Positions 9,823-18,495 of a stretch of 64,000 bases of DNA are shown piece by piece. How positions within the stretch are numbered: the first letter of the stretch is position 1; each line of letters begins with the position of its first letter. The stretch is taken from positions 868,001 through 932,000 of the forward strand of contig JBBCGS010000003.1 in NCBI GenBank assembly GCA_037200125.1, given 5' to 3'. The notes beneath the pieces were generated by a model. The model saw only the letters and a list, made by a program, of their open reading frames with translations, made no database searches and was not told where the DNA came from. A program made the translations under genes and the position numbers. The stretch is from JADGHX01 sp037200125. GTDB lineage: Bacteria > Pseudomonadota > Gammaproteobacteria > Steroidobacterales > Steroidobacteraceae.

Positions 9823-11883
9823 TCAACTGCCGCCGGCCACCGAAATGGGTCGCGCGGCTGGCGCGGCCGGTTTTTCCTCGAGGCGCCGGAACGTGCCGGT
9901 GGACGCCGTCGAACCGAGAGCGGGCTCCTGCATGGTACCTGGCAGCCGGAAGCCGGCAGCCGATTTGCGCAGGCCCGAGGACAGCTCCGCGAGTTTCGCG
10001 ATGGCCGCCGAAGTCGCGCTGGTGGAGTCGGCGGTTTGCGCGCTGATCTCCTTCAGCACCTGCATGTTTCGCGCAATATTCTGCGCGGCGGTGGTCTGCT
10101 GACGCGAGCTGCCGGAAATGTTCTGCACCAGGCTCGCGATCTGATTCGACACCTGCTCGATCTCTTCGAGCGCCGCGCCCGCGTTCTCGGCGAGCAGCGC
10201 TCCACCCACCACGTCGGTCGTGGAGCGTTCCATCGAAACGACGGCCTCGTTGGTGTCGGTCTGAATGGTGCGCACGAGCACTTCGATCTGCTTCGTGGCG
10301 TTGGCGGCGCGCTCGGCGAGGCGCTGCACTTCGTCCGCGACGACCGCGAAACCGCGGCCCGCTTCGCCGGCCATCGAGGCCTGGATCGAGGCGTTCAACG
10401 CGAGAATGTTGGTCTGCTCCGCGATGTCGTTGATCAGCTCGACGATGTTGCCGATCTCCTGTGAGCTCTCGCCGAGTCGCTTGATGCGCTTCGACGTCTC
10501 CTGGATCGTTTCGCGGATGGTGTTCATGCCGTCGATCGTTCGACGCACGGCGTCGCCGCCCTTGTGCGCGACCTCGACCGAATGCCGCGCGACGTCCGCC
10601 GCGCGCTCGGCGTTGCCGGAGACTTCCTCGGTCGCCGAAGCCATTCCGCCCGCGGACTCCGTTGCGGAGGCGATCTGCTTGGACTGCGCGCCCGAGGCTT
10701 TCGCGAGATGCGCGGACAGCGCCTGCGTCTGGCGGGCTGCGCTATCGAGATGGATGGCGGACTGGTTTATCGTCGTCACGAGACCACGGAGAGCATCAAC
10801 GGCGTAGTTGATAGAGTCCGCGATTGCGCCGGTAATGTCTTCCGTGACCGTCGCCTGCACGGTGAGATCGCCGTCCGCGAGGCTCGACAGTTCATCGAGC
10901 AAGCGGAGAATGGCCTGCTGGTTGCGATCGGTTTCCTTGCGCTGCGTTTCGAGCGCCAGGCGATGGCGATCCACGGTATCGCGAAGGTTCTTGATGCCCA
11001 CCCAGATCAGCAGAACGACGACCAGCACGGCCGCGGCAAGCGCAACCGGCAGGAACGACATCCGATCGGCACTGGCGACCGGCACAGCGCGGGCCGCAGT
11101 CGTCGCAAGAGTGCGCGCATCTTCGATGACGGACTGCGCTGCGGTCTGCGCGGCCGGCAACGCCGGAGCCGCATTCACGGCACTGCGAACGGCGACGCCG
11201 AGATCGGCATAAAGAGCGTTGACGGTCTGCAGATGCGAGGCCGCCTGCGGGCCAGTCGCTTTCGGCAGGCCGAGGCCGGTATCCGTGCCCTGGAATCCCT
11301 TGATGACCTGACCGATGTAGTCGGAGCTCTCGGCAAGACGCTGAGCGGCCTGGCTAGGATTCGCAGCGCCAGTCGCAAGGGCGGCGACATCGAGCTGCAG
11401 GCGCTGCGCGCGAACTTCGAAGCGTTCGAGTGTGCGAGCCGCCGCATCGAGATTCGCACCGGAGAAGCCGCTGGCCACCGAGCCGACTTCGGCGAGCAGC
11501 TTCGGCACGATGTCCCGCGCTTCACGTGCGGCGACGCCCGCATCCGCGAGCGCTGCGCGCGCCTGCAGAACGGTGCCGGCATTGCTGATGATCTGGGTAT
11601 ATCGCACATCCTTCGCGAACGGGGCTTCGGGATTGGCCGCCGCCGCGGTGCGCAGGTCCTTCAGCGCGGTCTCGAAATTGTTGAGTGCACGCGTGTCGCC
11701 TGCAACGGCACCCTGCGCGTCGATGGCGAGCGAGCTGAGCGCTTCGACAGGCGCGGAGGACACCGCCGGAGCGCCCTGCCGGGCCATGAACCACGCCGCG
11801 CCACACCCGATGGCAAGCAGTGCCGCCACCAGGATGAGCAGGTCGAGCGATCGCCCTGGGCGCGGGGCCGCCGGAGTTGTCAT
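9823..11883 (-). CDS. pilJ: Methyl-accepting chemotaxis protein PilJ
   Basis: 686-residue polar chemoreceptor that feeds ChpA via PilI and ChpC. Membrane segment 1 is at about residues 13-33 (LDLLILVAALLAIGCGAAWF) and segment 2 at about 277-300; between them lies a helical periplasmic sensor. The cytoplasmic part holds a HAMP-like stretch and the highly conserved signalling hairpin tip (AEQTNILALNASIQAS, near 475-520) that contacts CheW and CheA. Potential methylation helices flank the tip, yet no PilK or ChpB methylation enzymes are encoded in the operon. chpA begins 9 bp downstream. Confidence 0.95.
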   Translation of the reverse strand: MTTPAAPRPGRSLDLLILVAALLAIGCGAAWFMARQGAPAVSSAPVEALSSLAIDAQGAVAGDTRALNNFETALKDLRTAAAANPEAPFAKDVRYTQIISNAGTVLQARAALADAGVAAREARDIVPKLLAEVGSVASGFSGANLDAAARTLERFEVRAQRLQLDVAALATGAANPSQAAQRLAESSDYIGQVIKGFQGTDTGLGLPKATGPQAASHLQTVNALYADLGVAVRSAVNAAPALPAAQTAAQSVIEDARTLATTAARAVPVASADRMSFLPVALAAAVLVVVLLIWVGIKNLRDTVDRHRLALETQRKETDRNQQAILRLLDELSSLADGDLTVQATVTEDITGAIADSINYAVDALRGLVTTINQSAIHLDSAARQTQALSAHLAKASGAQSKQIASATESAGGMASATEEVSGNAERAADVARHSVEVAHKGGDAVRRTIDGMNTIRETIQETSKRIKRLGESSQEIGNIVELINDIAEQTNILALNASIQASMAGEAGRGFAVVADEVQRLAERAANATKQIEVLVRTIQTDTNEAVVSMERSTTDVVGGALLAENAGAALEEIEQVSNQIASLVQNISGSSRQQTTAAQNIARNMQVLKEISAQTADSTSATSAAIAKLAELSSGLRKSAAGFRLPGTMQEPALGSTASTGTFRRLEEKPAAPAARPISVAGGS

Positions 11884-11917
11884 GTCACTGCCACTCGCAC
11901 AATAAGGTCTCGCGACT

Positions 11918-12481
11918 TCACGCCGCCGCCTCCGAGAAGCTCGTGCTCTCGAGGATCTGTCGCATGCTCAGCACCGGCCACTGTTCGGCCCCGCGCTTGA
12001 AGGCGCCTGCGAGATAACGTTCGCAACGCGCCACCGTCGGCGGCGCGTCCCCTGAAAACTCTCCTTCCGCGAACCTGCGGAAACCGAGCACTTCGTCCAC
12101 GACGAGGCCGGCCGGAATCTCTCGGTGGTTCACCACGATGATTCGCGTATTGCGAGTCATTGGTGTCACGCCGCTGCCCAGGAATTGCCGCAAATCCACG
12201 ATCGGCAGCAACTGGCCGCGCACGTTGGCGAGACCCCTGATCCACTGCTTTGCGCCCGGCACCCGCGTCAGGGCGCCCGGCACGCTCAGCACTTCACGCG
12301 TCTCTTCGCGGGCGACCAGGTACAGCTCGCCCGCCATGCGCATGGCGACGCCAACCCATTCGCGGCCGGAGGAAGTCTCCGTCGCGACCTGGGCGGACAG
12401 CGCCCGGCCGCGCCGTTCGAGCTCCGCTAGCAGCTCGAACGGCTGGTCGCGAAGACTTTTGAGCGATACCGCTTCCGTCAC
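11918..12481 (-). CDS. pilI: CheW-like adaptor PilI
   Basis: 187 residues with a CheW domain spanning most of the protein. Recognisable stretches are WVGVAMRMAGELYLV, LANVRGQLLPIVDLRQFLG and the AGLVVDEVLGFRRF strand. It couples PilJ to ChpA. The start is GTG (12479-12481), 6 bp after the pilH stop. This is the usual place of pilI between the receiver genes and pilJ. Confidence 0.92.
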   Translation of the reverse strand: MTEAVSLKSLRDQPFELLAELERRGRALSAQVATETSSGREWVGVAMRMAGELYLVAREETREVLSVPGALTRVPGAKQWIRGLANVRGQLLPIVDLRQFLGSGVTPMTRNTRIIVVNHREIPAGLVVDEVLGFRRFAEGEFSGDAPPTVARCERYLAGAFKRGAEQWPVLSMRQILESTSFSEAAA

Positions 12482-12487
12482 GGCGCG

Positions 12488-12853
12488 TCAGCCGGCGAGC
12501 GTCGCCTGGGCTTTCGCGACGAGCTGATCGGGCGACACGGGTTTCACCATGTAGTCGATCGCGCCCTGGCGCAAACCCCAGATGCGGTCTGTTTCCTGCC
12601 CCTTGGACGTCACCATGATGATCGGGATGGTGCGGGTCTTCGGGTCGTTGGCGAGCGTGCGGGTGGCCTGGTAGCCGTTCATGCCCGGCATGACGATGTC
12701 CATGAAGATCAGGTCCGGCACCATCTCGCGCGCCAGCCTGACGCCTTCAGCGCCATCGGCGGCGGCGGCCGTCTTGTAGCCATGCCGCTCGAGCGCCTTC
12801 TGCATCACGTGCACCTCGGTCGGCGAATCGTCGACGATGAGGATGAGTGCCAT
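12488..12853 (-). CDS. pilH: Response regulator PilH (stand-alone receiver)
   Basis: 121-residue CheY-like receiver that works opposite PilG in the Chp system, favouring the PilT/PilU retraction output or acting as a phosphate sink. It starts MALILIVDDSPTE, the same N-terminus and length as P. aeruginosa PilH, so I chose the ATG at 12851-12853. An in-frame ATG at 12863-12865 would overlap the pilG stop as ATGA and add four residues, but has its GGGAG directly abutting the start. Phospho-acceptor Asp lies in IFMDIVMPGMNG, and the switch lysine in MVKPVS. Confidence 0.93.
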   Translation of the reverse strand: MALILIVDDSPTEVHVMQKALERHGYKTAAAADGAEGVRLAREMVPDLIFMDIVMPGMNGYQATRTLANDPKTRTIPIIMVTSKGQETDRIWGLRQGAIDYMVKPVSPDQLVAKAQATLAG

Positions 12854-12861
12854 GGTGGTAT

Positions 12862-13254
12862 TCATCTCCCGATGTGCGTCTCGATCGCGCTCAGCAGCTC
12901 GTCCTTGGTGAACGGCTTGGTGAGGTAGTGCTCGGAACCCACGATGCGCCCGCGCGCGCGGTCGAAGAGCCCGTCCTTGGATGACAGCATGATCACCGGG
13001 ATCGCACGAAAGACCTTGTTGTGCTTGATGAGGGAACAGGTCTGATAGCCATCGAGTCGCGGCATCATGATGTCCACGAACACGATGTCGGGCTGATGGT
13101 CGGCGATCTTCGCCAGCGCATCGAAACCATCGATCGCCGTGAACACCTCGCACCCTTCCTTTGCAAGGAGCGTCTCGGCGGTCCGGCGGATGGTCTTGCT
13201 GTCGTCGATCACCAGGACCTTGAGGCCCTGAAGCTTTGCATTCGTGCCGCTCAC
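12862..13254 (-). CDS. pilG: Response regulator PilG (stand-alone receiver)
   Basis: 130-residue receiver, first gene of the operon. It shows VLVIDDSKTIRRTAE, the phospho-acceptor in VFVDIMMPRLDGYQ, and KPF near the C-terminus. In the Chp system PilG promotes pilus extension, and in Pseudomonas it works with the adenylate cyclase regulatory branch. It is transcribed away from gshB, with the shared 259-bp upstream gap holding both promoters. Confidence 0.94.
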   Translation of the reverse strand: MSGTNAKLQGLKVLVIDDSKTIRRTAETLLAKEGCEVFTAIDGFDALAKIADHQPDIVFVDIMMPRLDGYQTCSLIKHNKVFRAIPVIMLSSKDGLFDRARGRIVGSEHYLTKPFTKDELLSAIETHIGR

Positions 13255-13513
13255 GTCAGGCGACTCCTCCCAAGATCAGCGAATACCCGCGCAGCAGCAC
13301 CCGCAAGCGAAAAAGGGGCGACTGCAGCTACATGCGTATGGTGGACGTACCCGGGGCAAACGCAGCGCGGTTTTAACATATCGGTATAGCCCCGGCTATG
13401 CCACACGCGTCACGTTTCAGAAGGAATGCGGCCGAGCGCGGCCTCTCGATCGGGCGATGCGGACATATTCGCGACGCACCTAGCATAATCCGCGTCCCTC
13501 CAGAGGTGACCGC
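13255..13513. promoter_or_regulatory. Divergent promoter region pilG / gshB
   Basis: 259 bp with no coding potential between divergent pilG and gshB. For gshB there is a good -10 box CATAAT at 13484-13489 and a Shine-Dalgarno AGAGGTGA just before the ATG at 13514. An imperfect inverted repeat, GGTATAGCC and GGCTATGCC around 13381-13402, could be an operator for the chp operon side. No convincing -35 was found for either direction. Confidence 0.45.
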
Positions 13514-14485
13514 ATGACTCAGAACTCCTTTCGGCTTGGCGTCGTGATGGACCCGATCGAGGACATCAAGTACGCCAAGGACTCCACACTCGCGATGCTA
13601 CTCGCCGCGCAAGCGCGCGGCTTTGAACTGGTCTACATGGAGCAGAACGACTTGTCGTTGCGAGACGGGCGCGCCGTCGCGCGGATGCGTCCGCTGACCG
13701 TTCGGGCGGACGCTTCGGGCTGGTTCACGCTGGGCGAGCCGAAAGTCGCGCCGCTCAAGGACGCCGTGGACGTGATTCTGATGCGCAAGGACCCTCCGTT
13801 CGACATGGAGTACATCTACTCCACTTACATGCTCGAGCGTGCGGAAGTCGAAGGGGTCCTCATCTGCAACCGCCCCCAGGGCCTGCGGGACATGAACGAG
13901 AAGGTCTACACCGCCTGGTTCTCGCAGGCGTGCGCACCCACTCTTATTACACGAGACATGGCCGACATGGCCGCCTTCGTGCGCGAGCACGGCAAGGCGG
14001 TCTGCAAGCCGCTCGATGGAATGGGCGGGCGCTCGATCTTTGTAGTCGACGCCGGCGACAAGAACATGAACGTGATCTTCGAAACGCTCTCCGGCTCGGG
14101 GCAGCGCTTCGCGATCGTCCAGCGCTACATCCCGGACATCGTGCAGACCGGCGATTCGCGGGTGTTGCTGATCGACGGCGAGCCGGTGCCGTACGCGCTG
14201 GCACGCATCCCTTCCCCGACGGATAACCGCGGCAATCTCGCAGCCGGCGCCAAGGGCGTCGGCCGGCCACTGAACGACCGCGATCGCTGGCTTGCCGCAC
14301 AGGTGGGGCCCACGCTGGCCGCGAAGGGGATGATCTTCGTCGGGCTCGACGTGATCGGTGGTTTCGTCACCGAGATCAATGTCACCAGCCCCACCGGCAT
14401 TCGCGAGCTCGACAAGCAGTTCGATCTCGACATCGGCGACCTGCTGATACAGGCGATCGAGAAGAAGCTACGAGCGGCTGCCTGA
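13514..14485 (+). CDS. gshB: Glutathione synthetase
   Basis: 323-residue ATP-grasp enzyme that ligates glycine to gamma-glutamylcysteine. The N-terminus FRLGVVMDPIEDIKYAKDST is characteristic of GshB. The ATP-grasp core carries CKPLDGMGGRSIF and the metal-binding end FVTEINVTSPTGIREL. Start ATG is 4 bp after an AGAGGTGA ribosome site. gshB between pilG and tonB is the conserved gammaproteobacterial order. Confidence 0.96.
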   Translation: MTQNSFRLGVVMDPIEDIKYAKDSTLAMLLAAQARGFELVYMEQNDLSLRDGRAVARMRPLTVRADASGWFTLGEPKVAPLKDAVDVILMRKDPPFDMEYIYSTYMLERAEVEGVLICNRPQGLRDMNEKVYTAWFSQACAPTLITRDMADMAAFVREHGKAVCKPLDGMGGRSIFVVDAGDKNMNVIFETLSGSGQRFAIVQRYIPDIVQTGDSRVLLIDGEPVPYALARIPSPTDNRGNLAAGAKGVGRPLNDRDRWLAAQVGPTLAAKGMIFVGLDVIGGFVTEINVTSPTGIRELDKQFDLDIGDLLIQAIEKKLRAAA

Positions 14486-14560
14486 TGCGGTCAGCGCTCG
14501 ATTGACGCTGTTGGGAGACAACGCACAAGAGATCGCAATGCGCGGGCTATACTCGGTTTC

Positions 14561-15457
14561 GTGGCCTCGAAAAGTCTGACACTTCGCGAAGGCATCGCGC
14601 CGGTTCGCGAACGCCTGCTCACCACGCTGTTCCTGGCGGGCGTGCTGCACGCCATCGTGATTCTGGGCATCACCTTCACCGCGTCCGCGACTTCCGACTC
14701 CGGGGCTCCGGGCCTGCAGGTGCTGCTGGTCTCCAACGAACTGCCCGAGAGCGACGCGAACGACGCCGCGACCTATCTCGCCCAGCGAACTCAGGTCGGC
14801 TCGGGAAACACGACGAAAATCGTCGCTCCCCGCAACCGCGCCTCCGCCACGCCGCTGCCGGGGCAGGACGGGACGCCCGATGGCCTCGACCTCGGGCCCG
14901 CCGGCCGGTCCTCGGGTAGCCTCGAAGAGAACGTGCTCACCACGACGGCGTGGCACACCCAAGTTCGCTATCTCACCGACGCGGGTGACACCGGCGAGAA
15001 CCGCAAGACGCCGGCGCTCATCAAGGAGCAGCCCTCCGACCAGCCCGGCCCCGAGGATGAAACAGGCCCGGCGCAGCTGACCGGTCCGAAGCGCGACGAG
15101 CTCTGGATCACGCCCGACACGCGCGCCGCAACGCTTGCGCCCTATCTGGATGCATGGCGCCGCAAAGTGGAGCGCGTCGGCACGCTGAACTATCCCACGG
15201 CCGCCCACGAGCGCTCCGCCAGTCCCGTGCTCGAGGTCGCAGTGAATGCGAGCGGCGTGTTGGAGAAGGCGGTGATCCGCACTTCCAGCGGCTACCCGGA
15301 CATCGACGCGGCGGCGATCCAGATCCTCAAGCTTTCGAGTCCGTTCGATCCGTTCCCGCCCGAGTTGTCGCGTGAATACCGAGTGTTGCGCTTCGCTTAC
15401 GAATGGCAATTCACCGGTGGGCGGGTGACGCGCGGCGGAGTCACTGCCGTTCCTTGA
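14561..15457 (+). CDS. tonB: TonB-family energy transducer
   Basis: 298 residues: a short cytoplasmic start, one membrane anchor (residues about 20-40, LLTTLFLAGVLHAIVILGIT), a long hydrophilic periplasmic linker and a C-terminal TonB domain (about 205-290, including RKVERVGTLNYP and SGYPDIDAAAIQIL). The linker lacks the Pro-Lys repeats of classical TonB, like the TonB3 protein beside pilG in Pseudomonas that is linked to twitching motility. The start is GTG at 14561. A -10-like TATACT ends 7 bp before it and no Shine-Dalgarno is visible, suggesting a leaderless message. Confidence 0.88.
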   Translation: MASKSLTLREGIAPVRERLLTTLFLAGVLHAIVILGITFTASATSDSGAPGLQVLLVSNELPESDANDAATYLAQRTQVGSGNTTKIVAPRNRASATPLPGQDGTPDGLDLGPAGRSSGSLEENVLTTTAWHTQVRYLTDAGDTGENRKTPALIKEQPSDQPGPEDETGPAQLTGPKRDELWITPDTRAATLAPYLDAWRRKVERVGTLNYPTAAHERSASPVLEVAVNASGVLEKAVIRTSSGYPDIDAAAIQILKLSSPFDPFPPELSREYRVLRFAYEWQFTGGRVTRGGVTAVP

Positions 15458-15489
15458 GCGCACCGCGTGGCATGGCCATACTGGCGGAT

Positions 15490-16056
15490 ATGAGCGACGA
15501 GACGAGCCTCACGAACCACCTGCTGATCGCGATGCCGACGCTCGCCGATCCCAACTTCTCCCAGACCGTGGCGCTCATCTGCGAGCACACCGACAAAGGT
15601 GCGCTCGGCATCGTCGTGAACAAGCCGCTGCCCATGCGCTTGCAGGATGTGCTGGAGCAGATGAGTCTCGAAGCACAGAACCAGCGCATCGCCGCGAAGC
15701 CGGTGCTGCGCGGCGGGCCCGTGAGCACCGATCGCGGCTTCGTGCTGCATCGGCCGGGCGGCGCCAAGTGGGAACGCTCGCACCGGGTCTCGGACATGAT
15801 CCAGGTGACCACCTCGCGTGACGTGCTCGGCGCGATGGCGCGCGGCGAGGGGCCCGATGACGCGTTCATCGCGCTCGGCTACGCCGGCTGGGAAGCCGGG
15901 CAGCTCGAACGTGAGATCAAGGACAACTCCTGGATGTCGATGCCGCTCGACGCCCGCATGGTGTTCGAGCTTCCGTACGAGGAGCGCTGGAGCGCCGCGT
16001 GGCGATTCCTTGGCATCGACAAAGACATGATGAGCCGTACATCCGGGCATGCCTGA
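15490..16056 (+). CDS. yqgE: YqgE/AlgH family protein
   Basis: 188 residues of the UPF0301 family, function unsettled (named AlgH in Pseudomonas). Signature stretches are LTNHLLIAMPTLADPNF, ICEHTDKGALGIVVNKPL and LRGGPVSTDRGFVLH. I chose ATG 15490 because family members start just before LTNHLLIAMP; an in-frame ATG at 15472 would add six residues. A CATACT -10-like box ends 7 bp upstream of 15490, again without a ribosome site. It precedes ruvX as in Pseudomonas and E. coli. Confidence 0.92.
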   Translation: MSDETSLTNHLLIAMPTLADPNFSQTVALICEHTDKGALGIVVNKPLPMRLQDVLEQMSLEAQNQRIAAKPVLRGGPVSTDRGFVLHRPGGAKWERSHRVSDMIQVTTSRDVLGAMARGEGPDDAFIALGYAGWEAGQLEREIKDNSWMSMPLDARMVFELPYEERWSAAWRFLGIDKDMMSRTSGHA

Positions 16057-16082
16057 GCTGGCAGCCGTGAATTTCGCTACGC

Positions 16083-16117
16083 GCCCTCTTAGCCGCCCGG
16101 CGATTGAGGGCCTCTTT
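16083..16117 (+). repeat. 35-bp terminator-like dispersed repeat, copy A
   Basis: Begins GCCCTCTTAGCCGCCCGGCG and folds as GCCCTC...GAGGGC outer stem (6 bp) and GCCG/CGGC inner stem, followed by CTCTTT. It differs from copy B at 31778-31812 in one base of 35. It lies in the 75-bp gap between yqgE and ruvX, on their strand. Confidence 0.85.
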
Positions 16118-16131
16118 GGTGGTCCCCGTCA

Positions 16132-16596
16132 GTGCACGCGGGCATGACGGCCGCAATCCAGACCATCCTGGCTTTCGACTTCGGAAAAAAGCGCATCGGC
16201 ATCGCCTGCGGCGACACCGTGACCGCGACGGCGGGGCCGCGGCCCGCCGCGAGCGTCTCGGCGACCGGGCCCGACTGGGTGGCCATCGAGCGCGAGGTGC
16301 GGGGGCTGCAACCTCACCTATTCGTCGTCGGCGCTCCGTATAATGCCGACGGTTCCCCGGGTGCCCTTGCGAAAGACGCAAGCGGCTTCGCCGCCGAGCT
16401 GGAACGCCGCTTCGCCATTCCCGTGAAACGTGTCGACGAACGCTGGTCTTCGCTGCAGGCGAACGATCGGCTGAAGACGCAGCGCGCGAGTGGCGAGCGC
16501 AAACGGCGCATCCGGAAAGAAGACATCGATAGCGCCGCCGCCGCTGTCATCCTCGAGCGGTGGCTGGCAGGTGAAGGAGGCTCAACGTCCCCATGA
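16132..16596 (+). CDS. ruvX: Holliday junction resolvase-like / 16S rRNA processing nuclease RuvX
   Basis: YqgF/RuvX RNase H-like nuclease that trims the 5' end of 16S rRNA. Conserved FDFGKKRIGIACGD holds the first catalytic Asp, VVGAPYNADGSPG the middle motif, and VKRVDERWSSLQA with KEDIDSAAAAVIL the last acidic residues. It begins with GTG 16132 or ATG 16144; the ATG gives the more typical length of 150 residues. Its stop overlaps the start of a 6-codon reading frame before pyrB. Confidence 0.92.
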   Translation: MHAGMTAAIQTILAFDFGKKRIGIACGDTVTATAGPRPAASVSATGPDWVAIEREVRGLQPHLFVVGAPYNADGSPGALAKDASGFAAELERRFAIPVKRVDERWSSLQANDRLKTQRASGERKRRIRKEDIDSAAAAVILERWLAGEGGSTSP

Positions 16597-16613
16597 GCGA
16601 TTCAAATCCATGA
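16593..16613 (+). other. Possible 6-codon leader frame (MSDSNP) coupled to pyrB
   Basis: ATG at 16593 overlaps the ruvX stop (ATGA) and its own TGA at 16611-16613 overlaps the pyrB ATG at 16610 (ATGA again). The only good ribosome site here, AAGGAGG ending at 16580, is 12 bp before this ATG and 29 bp before the pyrB ATG. It may pass ribosomes on to pyrB. It may also be chance. Confidence 0.35.
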
Positions 16614-17614
16614 GCACCAGCGCCGAGCTGACTCTCCCCGCGAGCACACCAGGTGGCGTCTCGCAGTTTCGCCGCGATGGATCGCTCCGCCACTTGCTCA
16701 CGCTCGAGGGCATACCGCTCCCCATCATCGAGGGGCTGCTCGACCGGGCACAGGGCTTCGTGCGTACGCTCGGGAAGCAGCGCCCCGCTTCCAGCCAGGC
16801 ACTTCGCGGTGTCACGGTCGCCAATCTCTTCACCGAGCCCTCGACGCGCACGCGCGTCTCGTTCGAGCTGGCCGCGAAGCGGCTCGGCGCGGACGTCGTG
16901 AACCTCGAATTGCAGCTGTCTTCGCGCGTGAAGGGCGAGAGCATGCTGGACACGGTGTGCACGCTCGAATCGCTGCACGTCGACGTGCTCGTGATCCGTG
17001 AAGCCGAGGCCGGCGTGCTGGACCTCGTCGCCGCCAACGTCGCGCCGCATGTGAGCGTGCTATCGGCGGGTGAATCGCACGTCTCGCATCCGACGCAGGG
17101 GCTGCTCGACGCGCTCACCGTTCGCCAGTACAAGAAGCGCTTCGATAATCTCGCGATCGCCATCGTCGGCGACATCCAGCATTCGCGCGTCGCGCGCTCC
17201 GCATACCAGGCGTTCCGGACCCTCGGCGTGCCGGACCTGCGCATCGTCGCGCCGCCGGCGTTCATGCCGAAGCCGGACGAGTTTGTCGGCTGCTCCCGCC
17301 ACGCCACCCTGAAGGCCGGCCTCAAGGACGTGGACGTCGTGATGATGTTGCGCATCCAGAAAGAGCGCATGACGCACGCCTCCCTGCCCGACGCGGATCG
17401 CTACTTCTCCAAGTACGGGCTCACGCCCGAGCGCCTCGCGGCCGCCAAGCCCGATGCCATCGTGATGCATCCCCAGCCGATGAACCGCGGCATCGAGATC
17501 GCATCCGACGTGGCCGACGGCACCCAGTCCGTGATCCGCGACCAGGTGCGCAACGGCGTAGCCGTACGCATGGCCGTGCTCCAGACCGTGATGGAGCGGG
17601 TCACCAGCGAATGA
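16610..17614 (+). CDS. pyrB: Aspartate carbamoyltransferase catalytic chain
   Basis: 334 residues, same length as the Pseudomonas enzyme. It catalyses carbamoyl phosphate plus aspartate to carbamoyl aspartate, the committed step of pyrimidine synthesis. The carbamoyl phosphate site is FTEPSTRTRVSFE; HPTQGLLD and MMLRIQKER line the aspartate side. The ATG at 16610 is chosen because the open frame upstream lacks family similarity. In Pseudomonas pyrB is followed by an inactive dihydroorotase (pyrC'); here an electron-transfer protein follows instead, overlapping by 4 bp. No pyrR lies upstream. Confidence 0.95.
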   Translation: MSTSAELTLPASTPGGVSQFRRDGSLRHLLTLEGIPLPIIEGLLDRAQGFVRTLGKQRPASSQALRGVTVANLFTEPSTRTRVSFELAAKRLGADVVNLELQLSSRVKGESMLDTVCTLESLHVDVLVIREAEAGVLDLVAANVAPHVSVLSAGESHVSHPTQGLLDALTVRQYKKRFDNLAIAIVGDIQHSRVARSAYQAFRTLGVPDLRIVAPPAFMPKPDEFVGCSRHATLKAGLKDVDVVMMLRIQKERMTHASLPDADRYFSKYGLTPERLAAAKPDAIVMHPQPMNRGIEIASDVADGTQSVIRDQVRNGVAVRMAVLQTVMERVTSE

Positions 17615-18495
17615 GCGCGGAGAATCGCGGCACCATTTTTCTCGAAGAGGCGCGCGTCCTCGACCAGAAACCCTTCGACGGCGACCAGTACGTCATCCGT
17701 GTGGAAGCGCCAAAGTGCGCGGGCCGCGCGGAGCCGGGCAGCTTCGCGCATGTCTCGGTCGACGCCGCGATCCCGATGCGCCGGCCGCTCTCGATCATGC
17801 GCGCCAACGCGCACGCGGGCTGGATCGAGATGCTCTACAAGGTCGTGGGTTCAGGGCTGCACGCGTTGGCCGCGCGCAAGCCAGGCGACACGCTCAGCGT
17901 GCTCGGTCCGATCGGCAAGGGCTTTACGCTGCATCCGGACAAGCCGCGCACACTCCTCATTGGCGGTGGCGTAGGCATTCCGCCGATGGTGTTCCTGTCG
18001 GATCGCCTTCGCGAAGACAAGCGGGCCACGTGGAAGCCGCTCGTGCTGATGGGCTCGGAGATTGCCTTTCCGTTCCGCGCACGCCCCTCGCAGATCCTGG
18101 TCCCCGGCATTCCGGCCGGCGTGATCGCCTGCATGCCGATGCTCGACGAGTGGAACATTCCGAGCCGGCTCGCCAGCAAGGCGGATTTCCCGGGTTGCTT
18201 CGACGGGTTCGTGACGCAGCTCGGGGACGCGTGGCTGTCCTCGCTCGGGGCCGCCGAGCTCGCGGAAGTCGAAATCTTCTCCTGCGGCCCGACACCGATG
18301 CTGAAGGCGTCCGCCGCGCTCGCCCGCAAGCACAACGTTGCCTGCCAGGTGTCGCTGGAAGAGTTCATGGCGTGCGCCGTGGGCGGGTGCGCTGGCTGCA
18401 CAGTGCTTGTGCAGACGGATGACGGTCCGGCGATGAAGCGCGTGTGCGTCGACGGCCCGGTGTTTGACGCCTACAAGGTTTTCGCCGCAGCCTGA
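17611..18495 (+). CDS. Dihydroorotate dehydrogenase electron-transfer subunit-like flavoprotein (PyrK family)
   Basis: 294 residues with a ferredoxin-reductase fold. The N-terminal FAD domain carries RRPLSIMRAN, the nucleotide domain LLIGGGVGIPPMVFL and FSCGPTPML, and the C-terminus has four cysteines (CAVGGCAGC plus a later C) for a 2Fe-2S cluster. In PyrDB-PyrK enzymes this subunit passes electrons from dihydroorotate oxidation to NAD. It overlaps pyrB as ATGA, so its link to pyrimidine synthesis is strong, but no pyrD partner is in the window. Its stop directly abuts the stop of the next, convergent gene. Confidence 0.85.
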   Translation: MSAENRGTIFLEEARVLDQKPFDGDQYVIRVEAPKCAGRAEPGSFAHVSVDAAIPMRRPLSIMRANAHAGWIEMLYKVVGSGLHALAARKPGDTLSVLGPIGKGFTLHPDKPRTLLIGGGVGIPPMVFLSDRLREDKRATWKPLVLMGSEIAFPFRARPSQILVPGIPAGVIACMPMLDEWNIPSRLASKADFPGCFDGFVTQLGDAWLSSLGAAELAEVEIFSCGPTPMLKASAALARKHNVACQVSLEEFMACAVGGCAGCTVLVQTDDGPAMKRVCVDGPVFDAYKVFAAA

